Assembly: GCA_021464415.1 (NCBI GenBank)
Contig: CM038464.1
Location: 50,512,783 to 50,576,782 of the forward strand
Source of the DNA: Lonicera japonica
Taxonomy: Eukaryota > Streptophyta > Magnoliopsida > Dipsacales > Caprifoliaceae
DNA length: 64,000 nucleotides
Direction: 5' to 3'
Shown here piece by piece: positions 11,949 through 24,893 of this stretch (position 1 is its first letter; each line of letters starts with the position of its first letter). A model generated the notes under the pieces. The model saw nothing but the letters and a program-made list of their open reading frames with translations, searched no databases and had not been told where the DNA came from. The translations under genes and the position numbers were made by a program.

Positions 11949-12555
11949 CAGGGCCGGTCTTGAGTTGTCTTCAGTTTTGAGCTGTTCTAGGTAAATTTTG
12001 GTTTCGAGACCCTTTTGTATATTCATGTAACATAACTATATCAATAAACTCCAACAAATATATACATATATATATTTACAAATTATGAGATTTGAAAAGT
12101 AACAAAAAGTGTAATTAAATTTCCTATTTATATAGAATTTAGTTAAAACAAGAACTAAAAGATAGTGTTATATTCAACAAATGGGAAAAAAATAAAAATA
12201 AAAAACAAATCTCAAATAAACTCATCGATATATAAGGTTTAAGGTTATTTTATTGCATTTTTTTAAAAAAAAATTAGTTGAATTGATAATTTGGGTTTGT
12301 ATACTTGTTAAAAAAGGAAGGGAAAAAAAATCTCAATCCCGTCCATATCAAAACTCTAAACTCAAGAACTAGAGACCTCGAGTTGCAAGACAAGTACCAG
12401 CAAAAAATTATCCTATTGTTTGCTTTTATTCTGCCAAAAATTATTTTAATTTTACCTATTATAACTTATATATAAAGGACAAAAAAATTCGGGAGACCTA
12501 TTACGTCAGGGTCCTAGGCGACCACATGAATCGCCTATGCTCAAGGCCGGCTCTA
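11949..12555. mobile_element. hAT-like MITE, 607 bp
   Basis: The left end is CAGGGCCGGTCTTGAG and the right end, reversed, is TAGAGCCGGCCTTGAG. The 8 bp outside are ATTCCCAA on the left and ACTCCCAA on the right, a near-perfect 8-bp target duplication as made by hAT transposases. It has no coding frame, so it is non-autonomous. Confidence 0.8.
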
Positions 12556-12563
12556 ACTCCCAA

Positions 12564-13581
12564 TAAAGTTTGCTTTCAGTTTCACTCTTATTCGGTCCTT
12601 GAGTTCTAAGTAAAGACACATTATTCAGTTCTTGAGAATCGAGTATAAACTTATTACTTTAGTACTTAAGAGCCAAGTAACAAATAAAAAGCTTTTATTC
12701 GATACTCAAAAATAAAATGAATGAAGAAAGTAAAATCAAATATTATTGAAAATAGAAATAGAATCACCCTTATTATATTACCAATGCAATAATTTATTTA
12801 TTAGAGTATAATACTTTAAAAAATTATATTATATATTTTTAAAATTATATATTATTATAATAAATATAATTATTTTAATAATAACAGAACCAAAAACAAA
12901 TCACACATAAAATTTGTGTCCGTTTGTGGATACGTGTCCTTGTGAGACACGTTTAACATAAAGAAAAAAATATATATATATATATAGAAATGATGTCACG
13001 TAACGTTAACAGAACACAATAATCAAACTAACAGCCAAAAGCACCCATTCAATTAGGGGGACCCACTTGTATTTTCGAGAAAGAATTTAAAGATAGAGAC
13101 AGTAATCTTATATTAAAAGATTTTATTTTTGGTAATCATTTTAAAGGCTTTGAACAGTACACGCATATGACAATGAACCATAAAAGTTGGATAATCCGAA
13201 CAAGGAACAAAATTAATTATTAATTATAGCAAGTTCAAACATGGCAATTGGTTTGGAGCTTCATGCAGCCAACCAGGTTTAAATGTTTAATAATCTAAAC
13301 ATACGTATACATACACTAGGCCTGAGAAAGGGTCAGATTTTGTGTAGGATTGAATTCCTATTAGATGAAGAACGCCTTTGTTCATATATAATTTGTTTAA
13401 TAATGAGTAAAAAATTTAAATTCATAGCCGATAATCGGATTTATTTTAATCCATTTAAAATAAATGGTTCAAATCAGAGAGTAACCAAATAACATTTAGT
13501 AACACGCTAATCAAATAACATTTAGTAACACGCTAACCACTTAATTAACTATTAGACTATATTCATAACAAAATCGTGTAT
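12564..13581. other. gene-free AT-rich stretch
   Basis: No gene is recognisable. It includes a TA microsatellite near 12970-12985 and a short direct repeat (AACATTTAGTAACACGCTAA) around 13490-13535. Confidence 0.5.
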
Positions 13582-13733
13582 AACACTTTGTATCAAATAG
13601 CATTTATTTTATAACAAGTTATATACGTCAATTAGCAATTTATACGACCCAAAACTAACTCATCAAATAGCATTTATTCTATAACAAATTATATACGTCA
13701 ATTAGCAATTTATACGACCCAAAACTAACTCGT
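13582..13733. repeat. 74-bp tandem duplication
   Basis: Two adjacent copies share ATATACGTCAATTAGCAATT and ACGACCCAAAACTAACTC with only a few changes. Confidence 0.85.
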
Positions 13734-15810
13734 GATTTAATATGGTTAAACGAGTTTTATTCAAGTTTTGTGAATTGACATGGAACCAATTCATTTAAAA
13801 AAACAAGTCTAACGGCTGGTCCACCTATTTGTATTCCATACCTATTATCAAGTTGTGTCACAAATTGTATGGCCTAATACATAGATACAAAATAGCCAAC
13901 AGACATATATACGTGAAAGTTCTTGAAGATGCGTAAAGTGGGAAGAATGTATATTTGGATCATTGTATTCAGATAAGAGCCTACAAAATATGTTATATAG
14001 AAAAAAGTGACCCTAGTATATATATATATATATAAGGTCTCATATATTTTGTAAATACATATTTAAAATTCACTAGATAACAGGGTAACCTATCCTGACA
14101 CTAATTTGAATTAAAATTGGCATGCAATTGAATATGTTAACTTGGGTAATAGATAGAGTCAAATCTATAATTTCTAATTTTAAATTGTGGTGATTTCATT
14201 TGAATTCAAATGCCGGAGTTGGATTTGTTGAACATAAATAGATAGATAAATAAATAGATCACACAAACCGTGTTTTTTACGCTTTCCATATTTTACAAGA
14301 AAAAACACGGTTTCCGTATTTCACAAATGAGAAGGTTACTATATCACAAAAATGAACATGACAAAACTCCACAAGACATATTGTAAGAATCTAATACAAT
14401 TAGATATACATACATGTATATATATACACACACAACTTACAAAAATGACTTGATCGAACACGAAAATACATATTAGATATATATTCGTGCTTAATATATT
14501 ACAATATAGGGAAGAGAAAAACTGAGAAGAAATTAGAAATGAAAATTGATCTATGCATATAAAATAAAGAACCTGGAAAGTGATTTGATTAGGGAATTGA
14601 TCATGAGAATCTGACTGGAAATGGAGGAGAAAATCGGAGCGAGAGGGAGTTGGATTTGAATGATAAATTAAGGGTGGAGAGATTGATAGTTAGATAAAGA
14701 AAGAGAAAGAAAGATAAAGAGAAGAGGATCGAGATTGATGTATAGGTCGATTAACAATTTATACAACCCAAAACCGATTCGTGATTTAAAAGGGTTAAAC
14801 GAGTTTTATTCCACTTTTGTGAATTAACACAGAAACGATTCGTTTAATAAAAAGTCTGGCCGCTTGTTCACCTATTTATAATCCATACTCGTTAAGGTTT
14901 TATCCATACCTAAAAAGTTCATGTCAATTTCATATCGTGTTATTAGGTCATGTCACAAAACAAACAAAATAGACAACACGCTTATATATGTATATGAAAG
15001 TTCTTAAAGACGTGCAGAGTGGACGAATGTATATTTGGATCACTACCCTAGTAAATTTATGTTCATATACATATATAGTATGAATTAGTAGCGGAACTAA
15101 TCCTATCGCTGGCCCAAGAGAATTTGCACCTAGGGGATTCGAACACCAAACATGGGATCCCTCATATAAACCTAGTGGTGGACAACCCTATGGGTTCTTA
15201 TATATTTTGTTAATACATATTTAAAAGTCACAAGATAAGAGCATAACCACTCTTGACACTAACTTGAATTAAAATTGAATTGTGGTGATTTCATTTGAAT
15301 TCAAATGTTGGAGTTAGATTTGTAGGTCACACGAACCGTGTTTTACAAGAAAAGCATGGTTTCCCATATTTCCCAAAAAAGAAAGTTATTATATCGCAAA
15401 AAATGAACATGACAAAACACGTCTAAGACATCATAAGGATCTAATACAATTACATAAATATATCTATACAACTTACGAATATGACTCGAACACGAAAATA
15501 CATATGGCGACTTCTAATATAATTAGATATATATATATATATATATATGCGTATAATATATTATAAATATAATATAGGGAAGATAAAAACTGAGAAGACA
15601 TAATTAGAAATGTAAAATTGATGTATGCATATGAAAAACAAAGAACCTGGAAAGTGATTTGATTAGGGAATTGATCATGAGAATCCGACTGGAAATGGAG
15701 AAGGAGGAGAAAATCAGAGGGATTGGGAGAGGGAGTTGGACTTAAAGGAAAAATTAAAGATGGAGAGATTGATAGATAGATAAAGAAATTAGAGAAGAAG
15801 AGGAAAGCAT
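13690..15810. repeat. tandem duplication of a ~1.05-kb unit
   Basis: Copy one runs about 13690-14740 and copy two about 14741-15810. Shared blocks in the same order include GATTTAA...GGTTAAACGAGTTTTATT, GAATGTATATTTGGATCA, TCATTTGAATTCAAATG, AAGAACCTGGAAAGTGATTT and GAGAGATTGATAG. Copy two carries an extra SINE-like insert near 15085-15195, and both copies differ by many small changes. No long frame is conserved. On the minus strand each copy has a pyrimidine-rich leader, an ATG and a possible splice donor (CTTTCCAG/GTTCTTT), which resembles a captured or duplicated gene 5' end. Confidence 0.8.
15085..15195 (-). mobile_element. SINE-like fragment
   Basis: On the minus strand it has GTTGTCCACCACTAGG (weakly A-box-like) and GGTGTTCGAATCCCC (B-box-like), and it is present in only one of the two tandem 1-kb copies. 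It has no clear A tail. Confidence 0.4.
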
Positions 15811-15844
15811 TAGAGATTAGAGAGGGAGCTATTGTTACGGATTG

Positions 15845-16266
15845 TGCTGTTTAAATTTAGATAACGTCGTATATATATTTGTACATACATAAGACTCGGT
15901 GGTCTATATTTGTCTCACGATTGGACACCGGAGTCTAATTTAGAGACAGAAATATATACGAGTACTTCTACGTTAATGTAATTATCTGATATTCAATATC
16001 ACGAATATGCATTGATTATAATTTATTATGATGAGCATGAATCTTGTATAAACTCTAAACGTGACGAAATCGCATATTACATAATAATATGATACAAAGT
16101 TATAAGTTAACGAGTGAACTATCAAAGAATTTGTGTTGTTATCAGGTTCAACCGTTTGATATGAAATGTTAATGAATTTGGGTGATTTGTTAAAAAAAAA
16201 TTCCATCTTTTTATATAAATAAAGTTTATTGAATCACCTTAAGGTTTGTAGCTATTTTAGGTTTTA
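15845..16266. other. gene-free stretch
   Basis: No coding frame, repeat or element could be recognised here. Confidence 0.5.
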
Positions 16267-16795
16267 TGAATATTTATTTATACTTTTTAGTTCATTTAGT
16301 TTATCACTCATCATGTTTCTAGTGAAAAATTTTCTTGAGTTTTTTCTTTTTTAAAATTAAATTTATTTACTTAATGGGCACTATCGAGTTATAAAGCATC
16401 ACACAATAGCTTATAGAGTTATGTTGAATGCTAACAAAAATAATCTGCATTCATTAAAACTCAACATAAACTAACCTATTGTTAAATCTAATGGATATAT
16501 TCCACTTTCTAACTTATATTCATAGAATATTTATTTATACTTTTTAGTTAAATGGTTTATCACTCATCATGTTTCTATATCTTTGACCTTTTTAAGTCAA
16601 AATAAAATTGTTATAAAATAGCTTATAGAGTTATGTTGAATGCTAACAAAAATAATCTGCATTCATTAAAACTCAACATAAACTAACCTATTGTTAAATC
16701 TAAGGGATATATTCCACTTTCTAACTTATATATCATAGTAGTTAAATGGATATATTGACCTTTTTAAGTCAAAATAAAATTGTTATAAAAAATAG
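16267..16795. repeat. tandem repeat of about 210 bp with a partial third copy
   Basis: Units starting near 16409 and 16621 share CTTATAGAGTTATGTTGAAT, AATCTGCATTCATTAAAACT and TTTTTAAGTCAAAATAAAAT. A piece with TTATCACTCATCATGTTTCT also appears at about 16300 and 16557. Confidence 0.85.
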
Positions 16796-16972
16796 ATATA
16801 GAGATGTGAGATAAATAGAAATAAAGAGATAAAGATATATACACGTAAGGAGTTGAAGATATATGTATTTCAACTGCCCTCCCCTGCAACAAGACACGGA
16901 GAACCATTCACGCTTAATCTAGTCTAGTAGTATTGATCTAGTGCGGAAGTGACTTACCTTTGGGCCTTGTTT

Positions 16973-17285
16973 GGTTCACGAAAAAAAAATTAATTTTTTT
17001 ATTTTTTTTAATAAAAGTGGAAAATTAAATTTTATGTCAAGATTACTTTCTTGTATTTGATAAAGTATGTAATGTATTTAGGTAAGAGTATTGCTGTTCA
17101 AAATTTTTATAATAAATGCTTGAAAATCACATGGGAAAATTAATCCCATAGGTTTTAAGAAGAATTGGTTTACCCCCTACTTTCCTTCTGTCGGGAACTG
17201 TTTCCGAAATTTGTGCTTACCAAACAAAGGAAGAAAAGACTTTCCTTTCCTAAATCCTCAAATCTGTGAACCAAATGAGACCTTA
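16973..17285. mobile_element. MITE-like element
   Basis: The left end is GGGCCTTGTTTGGTTCAC and the right end, reversed, is AAGGTCTCATTTGGTTCAC. This inverted pair encloses about 310 bp of non-coding AT-rich sequence. The target duplication could not be fixed. Confidence 0.6.
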
Positions 17286-17489
17286 TAGCAGTGGCGGCAA
17301 TTTTTCAAATTACGCGAAAACTCGACATGAAATATTTTTAATTTGTGTCATTCCGTTGTGCGTGTGTTTATTGTGTTTAACACGATGTTGTATTACATTA
17401 TAGCATTAAATTTTTAGTACAAAAATAAATTAAAATTAGAGATATGTACCCCTGTTTGGTAGAAAATAAAAAAATCAGATTTTTAGTTT

Positions 17490-18831
17490 GGGTCATTTGG
17501 GTTTTGGGTACTTAAGTTTTGTCGAAATTGAGCTTTGGGTACCAAAGTTTTTAAAAATTGCGGTTTGGGTACCATTCTATGAGTCAAGCACGGCTGACTG
17601 TTAACTTAAAATTTTGTACCCAAAAATACCCTTGTTTAACATCAAAATCTACAATTCCAATTTGAATTTTGATATCAACATTGTAAATTTTTTGATCAAT
17701 TTCAATAAAACCTAATCCTTTCATCCTTCATCCCCTATTTTCTTTCAATCTCCTTGTAACATTTGTATATACACACACATATACATACACGTACCCAATT
17801 ATTTGTTAATTAAAGCAATTCATTTGTTTCAATTAAAGAGTAATCACAATAAAAATAAAGGTGATGACTATGTAGTCAACACCATCGCCACAGACACCAC
17901 TGGTCGGCGACATCAATTTCAACAACGCTGATCATTCTACGCAGGAAAAAGAAAACTCAAAATTTTAAATTCTTCCATTTTCCATCTTTAAAAATCAAGA
18001 TGCAATTCTCCATCAATTCGAACAAACCAAAAATTGATACAAATAATAATTCTAGAGAGAGATACAATATATATAGAAATAAAGAGAAGAGGGGTTTGTG
18101 TGAAATGCATTAAAAGAAATCTTAAGTACATATCATAGAAGAAAAGTAGTGGGTGAATGGCAGCAAAGAGGGAAGTAACTGAATTGGGGTTTCATCAACT
18201 TTACTAATTCTTCCTTCATAATTGAAACCCCTATCCAATTTCTTTTTTTCTTAAACATAGAAAAACAGTTTTCAATTTTTGGGTATCTTTACCTTCAAAA
18301 TCAAATTGGGTTTTGACGGTGAACTCTCCGCATATGTATAGAGAAATAGGAGGAGGAGGATTACCAAACGATGCCGTAAGCACCATGGCCAATAGGCTAA
18401 ATGGGAAGAACGTACTTGGAAGAGACCTAGAATAGATCTCCAAGGAGGATATACTGAACATACTTTCCTTTCCTTATGAGAATCAGATTCAGATTCAATT
18501 GATTGTCTACGTTCTTTTTTCCGGCAATGTATTTGGGGGAGATGGAAAGGACGGTGAGGAATGTGGGAGGGTTCTTCTTTTCGCTCTTTATATTTTTTTC
18601 TTTCTATTTCTTTTGATCATGATTTGGGAGATAAATTATTTTATAAGAGTGTTTGTTAATTGCTTAGGGCAATTTCAGCACTTCAAATGCAAAATTAGAG
18701 AGAGTTAACAGTCAACTTTAATTGACTCACGGAATGGTGTAAAATGATATCCAAAGCTCAATTTTCAGAAATTTCAGTACCCAAAGCCCAAAATTTCAAC
18801 AAAACTTTGGTACCCAAAACCCAAATGACCC
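17490..18831. mobile_element. MULE-type element with long TIRs and perfect 9-bp target duplication
   Basis: The ends are inverted copies of about 125 bp, starting GGGTCATTTGGGTTTTGGGT on both sides and ending near GACTGTTAAC. TTTTAGTTT lies directly outside on each side (17481-17489 and 18832-18840), and 9-bp duplications are typical of Mutator-like elements. The 1.1-kb interior lacks a transposase. It has a 76-codon open frame on the minus strand (18461-18231) with gene-like composition that I do not recognise, so capture of host sequence (Pack-MULE) is possible. Confidence 0.88.
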
Positions 18832-18840
18832 TTTTAGTTT

Positions 18841-19310
18841 TTTTATCAAAAAGTCAACTTTACTTTCTCTCTGATAAAACTTTTAAAACACTATAACTTT
18901 AAATCCAAAAATCGGAATTAGATAAAAAAAAAATATTTAAAACTTACTCATTAAGATCTATAAAATAAGATTTATTGTGACTATTTTTTGAGTTTTTTTA
19001 GGACTTTTCTTGAATTGGTTGAAAAAAACTCTAATAAAAATTAAATTCAAGTAAACTCAACTTTTCAATTTACTTTCACACTTCATAACAAAAAAAAACT
19101 CGAAACCTCCGTCAAACAGGGCCGTAGTGTTAATTGTATGTTTAAATGCGAAAATAAAATAAATTTTGTTCTTACTTATGTTGAGACTTGTTTATTGTAA
19201 TCATTTTTATTATGTGGTGTTTAAGTAGATCATGTTTGTTTAGTTAGCAAGCTCAAAATAGAAGGATATATCGTGTGTATTTGTGTCACAATGTTTCCCG
19301 TTTCTACCTT
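18841..19310. other. gene-free stretch
   Basis: AT-rich sequence between two elements; nothing recognisable. Confidence 0.5.
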
Positions 19311-19313
19311 TTA

Positions 19314-19796
19314 GAGCATCTCCATTGGGTAGGGTAAATTTACCCCACTCCTCTTCACAGCGAAGTAATTTAGGCGAGTAAAATTTGGCTTGTATGAAAG
19401 AGAATGACTAAATTTACTATTCTCATAAATTTTAACCTATACGGGTATCCGTCACTCGTATGAGCCATACAAGCATGAAAGACTCGTATCAAAATTAAAA
19501 AAAAAACATACGAGTGACCTTCACTCGTATAGCCATTTCTTTTTTAATTTTCTTTTTTTATATATAGCTTCGTATAGATTTTATTATTATTTTTTTTAAT
19601 GGCCCCATTACCCCATACAAGTATGACTCCAATCTTATGGTGGGTTTTTGAAAAAAAATTTAATTTAAAGCCTCATAAAAGGGTGGAAGCCTCGTATGAG
19701 TGTTTTCTATACCCTATTCGATGTGTGCATCCTTTAAAACTTAGTACACAATGGGTAAATTTGGTCTAAATTTTAGAGTATCCGGTGTGGATGCTC
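19314..19796. mobile_element. Harbinger/Tourist-like MITE, 483 bp
   Basis: The left end is GAGCATCTCCATTGGGTA and the right end, reversed, is GAGCATCCACACCGGATA, with further matching inside around GTAAATTTACC. The trinucleotide TTA flanks both sides (19311-19313 and 19797-19799), the target preference of PIF/Harbinger elements. The interior has CACTCGTAT repeats in both orientations and no coding frame. Confidence 0.75.
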
Positions 19797-19799
19797 TTA

Positions 19800-20501
19800 G
19801 CGAAGGATTTGTATATGCAAATCCTTCTCAACTCAAATTTAACGGTTGAAAATGACAACACATGACGAGGTTGGATTAGATCATGTTCCTGTCATGTCGA
19901 GATATATTAATTGAATTCATACTTGTACAATGTTCATGTTTAATCGAGTTTGTGTGTGTAATTGTTGCCTAACTATTTGTTGCTTGTGTTTCACCATTTT
20001 GTATGGCCCATTTTCTTTTCTAGTCGAATTCATTTTACAAGTTTAGTAGCGTCTAGAACTCCAGAGGAAGATTGTAGAGTTTCACCAAAATAAGAACTAT
20101 TTTCACATCATCCATTCTATATTTGAGTTTGAAACTTTTAGATATTTATCACAATCAATATTTGAAATAGAAGATTTAGATAATTACTTCAAAAATCTGA
20201 GAAAACAGATATGGATACAAAGAGTATTCAATTAGGAAAATACATATCCGCACTAATACATATATAATTATATACGTGTATATATATATGTAGAGTCGGT
20301 CCAAAGGTTTGAGAGGCCCAAGGCAAACATTGAAAATGGGAGCCCAATTAATTTGTCTCTATTTTATTTGTTTTTTTTTCTAATATATGGCTCTTGCTAT
20401 TTTTAATTTAATTTAGTTGATACTTAAGAGTCAATAAAAAGAAGGTGAGCGCCCAATCATTAATGTCACCGGTCATAACTTTTGTCAGGAGCATGGGCAA
20501 G
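19800..20501. other. gene-free stretch left of the copia element
   Basis: No coding frame seen. Around 20293-20330 there is AGAGTCGGTCCAAAGG followed by GAGGCCCAAGGC, reminiscent of the GCCGG-ended hAT-like element at 11949-12555, so an old relative may have been split by the copia insertion. Confidence 0.35.
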
Positions 20502-20657
20502 TGTTATAATATATTATTTAGCTTTCCTTATATTAGTAGGATATTAGAAGGTTTTCTTTTTTCATTAGGTATCTCATTGTTTACATAATCCTATAAATAG
20601 GACCCTCTTGTATCATTATTATTAAGTTAAATAACAAATCTCTTTCTTTTAGTCTCA
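20502..20657 (+). repeat. 5' LTR
   Basis: 156 bp, TGTTATAATA...TCTCA. By eye it differs from the 3' LTR at about 8 positions (roughly 5 percent), so the insertion is not recent. It contains CCTATAAATAGG, a likely TATA box for the element's RNA. Confidence 0.9.
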
Positions 20658-20660
20658 AAA

Positions 20661-20672
20661 TGGTATCAGAGC
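20661..20672 (+). other. primer-binding site (initiator Met-tRNA type)
   Basis: TGGTATCAGAGC, three bases after the 5' LTR; the standard priming site of plant copia elements. Confidence 0.9.
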
Positions 20673-21340
20673 AATACACGATCCATCCCAAACCCTAGCT
20701 GCCCTCACCACGCAACCACCATCATCATCAACCTCCCGCAACCATTATCAAACAAAACTTGCAATCGTTCATCCAACCTTAAGCTCAAAACTTACCAATA
20801 GACATACCACCTGGATGTTCTAATCAATACGATCACGATCCTGTTTGAATACCCAAAAAAGATGTGCTCACACGCCTTCACGCGCCGAGGGTGGATTTTA
20901 CTATCATTTCCGTTCAGGCCACGCGTAGCCAGTCCAGCAGATCACGCACCGAAACTACTTTAAATAAAACTATGAGGGGATACTAATCATAATAGCTGAC
21001 AGCTCGTGTGGCAGGAGCAGCAGGTATCCACAGCTTTGTACATAGATCGAATCCCAGCAGCCACCTCACTAGACACGTTCACCGGCCACTTCGCTTGAGC
21101 AGCCACGTCATCAGCCACCTCACCAGACACGTTCACCAGCCACGTCATCGTTGACTAGTCCATGTCGCCTGCCATTGACCGTTTGACCCCATAAGTTTAT
21201 AATATTTACAGTTTTGCCCTAGAAGTTTCGGTTATTTGCAGTTTACCCAAAAAAAGAGAGGAAGAAGAAGAAGAAAAAGAAAAAGTTTCTGTCATTTTTC
21301 ATAATCCGCCTTGATTTTACAAAGCCACACAATGGCATAC
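20673..21340 (+). other. non-coding leader in place of gag
   Basis: No Gag-like frame. Around 21058-21150 the phrases CACCTCA-CAGACACGTTCACC and CCACGTCATC repeat, and a GAA-rich run sits near 21256-21285. This looks like unrelated filler or a badly decayed leader. Confidence 0.5.
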
Positions 21341-21359
21341 AACCACGTCTTCCAGAATC

Positions 21360-24300
21360 ATTCTAGTTCAAAGTATACACCTTATTCAGTATGCGGAAAA
21401 GACCGGACATTCAAAGAAATGGTGCTATGAAGTAATTAGTTATCCAGGCTGGTAGGATCATTCTCGAAGTTATCGTTCAAATCAAAGTAATGATAAAAAA
21501 TATTCAGGTTTACTCACAACCACTAGGACACCTGGTAAGATATTAAATTCTGCATCTGTTTAGAATAATACATGAATAATTGATTCTGGTGGTACAGATC
21601 ATATGATATTCGATTTTAGACAGGTCGCATCTCTTACCCCCTCATCAAAGAATTTTATTTCCACAGCTAATGGTGATCCAGTCCCTGTTATTGGGGAAGG
21701 ATCGGTTCATTTATCAAATTCCCTGAACTTAAAATATGTGTTCGTAGTCCCCTCACTAAAAAATAACTTATTGTCTATTACTCAGATTACAAATGTTTTA
21801 AATTGTATTATTATTTTTTTGCCTTCTCATTGTGTCTTTTAGGATATTCAGACACGGAAGACAATTGGTTATGGTGTTAGGCGAGGAAACTTTTACTACT
21901 TGGATTTGGCATTGAAAAGCACAAATTAGTTATGTCAAGCCCTACAAACAGCTGTGACTCAAGAAAAAAAGGCCGATGATGAGATTTTACTGTGGCATCG
22001 CCAATTAGGTTAATCATCATTTAGCTATTTAAAGAGGTTATTTCCTAAAACTTTTAGGAGCGTTAAACTCTCTACTTTTCGCTGCGAAACTTGTGAACTT
22101 GCAAAGAGCCATCGTACCTCCTTTTCACCAACACTTAATAAATACTCAGTTCCTTTCATGACGATTCATTCAGATGTATGGGGGTATTCTCCTACTCTGT
22201 CTTTAAATGGTGCTCGTTGGTTTGTTACTTTCATTGATAATTGCACAAGAATGACATGGGTATGTCCAATGAAATCTAAAAGTGAAATAAGTTCTTTATT
22301 TCAGAAATTCCATAAACAAGTTAGTACACAATACAAAGCCACCAAGTTCTTCGAAGTGATAATGGAGGTGAATACATGAGTACAGAATTACATGAGTATT
22401 TTAAGCATCATAGAATTATTCATCAAACAACATGCCCTTATATACCTCAGCAAAACGGGATTGCAGAAAGAAAAAACAGGCACTTACTAAATTTCGTAGG
22501 TGCATTACTAATTGGGGCCAATGCTCCAACATCTTATTGGGGCGAAGCACTTGCCTCCGCCATCTATCTGATGAATCGTGTTCCATCATTAGTCCTTAAC
22601 TTTCAAACACCATTTGATGTCTTCCACAAAGCTGTATTGGCTCATTCAATACCGAATTTGCCCCCTCGCATATTTGGATGCATTGCATTTGTTCATTTGC
22701 AGAAAGAACAACGAAACAAATTAGAATTTCGTGCTTTCAAATGTGTTTTTGTGGGTTATTCATTCTCTCAAAAAGGGTATAAGTGTTATCATCCTTCACA
22801 CTCGAAAAGTATATGTGACAATGGATGTAGTCTTCCATGAAAAATATATGTTTTTTCATCAGGCTGAACTTCAGGAGGAGAATCATAGTGAAGTTTAAGC
22901 TTTTGATTTTGTTGGTAAAGATGAGGATAAGATTATTCAACTTGAAGTATCCCTACAGTCAACCTTACAACTACTGAATCCACTAAATTCACCACCAAAT
23001 TCACCACCAAATCCACCAAGTTCACCGCAAGCTCACTGAGTTCACTACTCAATTCGCCCTAGCCCTCAAGTTTGCCATTGCCTGGTACAAATAACCAATT
23101 GCCCCCCTCAGACACATCTGAATCTGAATATCAAGTTCTTCCATCCTTATCCTTAGGTATCTTCTTCTGAACCTCTACAAAAACAACTCCGTAATCGAAT
23201 CAATAGAGGTGTGCCTAAACCAACATATGAACCTAATCTTGCTAGTAAAGCCAAATATCCCATGAGCAACTATGTGTCTTACGATAAGTTGTTTGAATCG
23301 AATAAGTCATTTGTAAATCAATTATCCTCTGTATCTGTTCCTAATAATGTGCAGGAAGCCTTAGGTGATCCAAAATGGAAAGCAACAATGGACGAGGAGA
23401 TGAAATCCCTAAATAAAAATGGTACATGGGATATAGTTGAATTGCCTAATGGGAGAGAAAAATGTTGGTTGCAAATGGGTATACACGGTGAAACATAAAG
23501 TAGATGGAACCATCGAAAGATTCAAAGTAAGACTTGTAACAAAAGGCTACACTCAGACACATGAGATCGGTTATTTGGAAACATTTGCACCAGTGGAAAA
23601 AATTAACAATATTCATGTTTTACTCTCTTTAGCGGCAAATCTGGATTAGCCATTGCAATAATTTGATGTAAAGAATGCATTCCTGCACAGAGATTTAGAA
23701 TTGGAGGTATATATGGAGTTCCCATTGGGTTACAATGTTTCGACAGAGCACAGAAACAAAGTATACAAATTGAGAAAGTCTTTGTATGGTTTAAAACAAT
23801 CTCCAAGAGCTTGGTTTGGGAGATTCGCCAGATCAACGAGGAAGTTCGGTTACAACCAGAGCAATTCGGATCATACATTATTCTTGAAGAGGTGCCATGA
23901 AAAAATCACAGCACTTATTATCTATGTTGATGACATGGTTGTTACCGGGGATGACCCACATGAACAAAGAAGTACTGAAGAAAAATCTCTATCTCAAGAG
24001 TTCGAGATGAAATATCTTGGCAAGCTAAAATATTTTTTAGGAATTGAAGTGTCCAGATCTTCAAAGGGCATATTTCTCTCTCAGAGAAAGTATGCATTGG
24101 ATCTACTAAGTGAAACTGCAATGTCTACCTGTCAACCGTTCAAATACTCCCATGGAAGAAGGATTGAAATTAGAAATTGAAGCTGATCAAGTGTCTGTTG
24201 ATAAAGGGCGTTACCAGAGATTAGTATGAAGACTAATGTACTTAGCACATACTAGGCCTGATATTTCTTATACATTGAGTACAGTTAGTCAATTCATGCA

Positions 24301-24886
24301 TAATCTTAGAGAGAAGCATATGCATGCTGTGATGAAGATTCTTAATTATCAGAAGGCAACTCCTAGAAAATGGATTTTATTTACAAAGAACAGTGATTTT
24401 TTGAAAGTTGAAGGGTATACTGATGCTGATTGGGCCGAAAATATTGGTGACAGACGGTCCACATCAGGATATTTCACATTCATTGGTGGGAATCTTATCA
24501 CCTAGCGAAGTAAGAAACAAAATGTCGTTTCTTATTCGAGCGTCGAAGCGGAATATCGAGGAATGGCAGTGGGAGTCTAAGAATTATTGTGGCTGAAGTT
24601 GCTATTGACTGATTTAGGTTATCCGCCAAGAGAACCTATGATGTTACATTGTGATAACAAGGCAGTGTGCGATATTGCTCAAAATCCAGTTCAACATGAT
24701 AGAATAAAACATGTGGAAGTAAATAGATTCTTCATTAAAGAAAAATTGGAGGAAAACATAATTGCAGTGCCTCATATACGCTCAGAATATCAGTTAGCTG
24801 ATGTACTTACTAAGGCTGTTTCCAACAAAATCTTTTCTAGATTAATTAGTAAGTTGGACATGTTCGATATCTACGCGCCAACTTGA
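21360..24886 (+). pseudogene. copia gag-pol remnant (zinc knuckle to RNase H)
   Basis: Near 21390-21460 is a zinc-knuckle remnant of the CGK-GH-KKWC type. Near 21575-21830 is the protease, with IIDSGGTDHM preceded by a TGA where Trp is usual. From 22158 the integrase core shows HSDVWG, FIDNCTR and, after a frameshift near 22350, QNGIAERKNRHLLN. Near 23440-24170 is RT with KGYTQT and an intact YVDDMVVTGDD. From 24236 is RNase H with ARPDISY-like, DADWAE and the terminal LADVLTKAV. Stops and frame changes at several places make it non-functional. Confidence 0.93.
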
Positions 24887-24893
24887 GGAGGAG

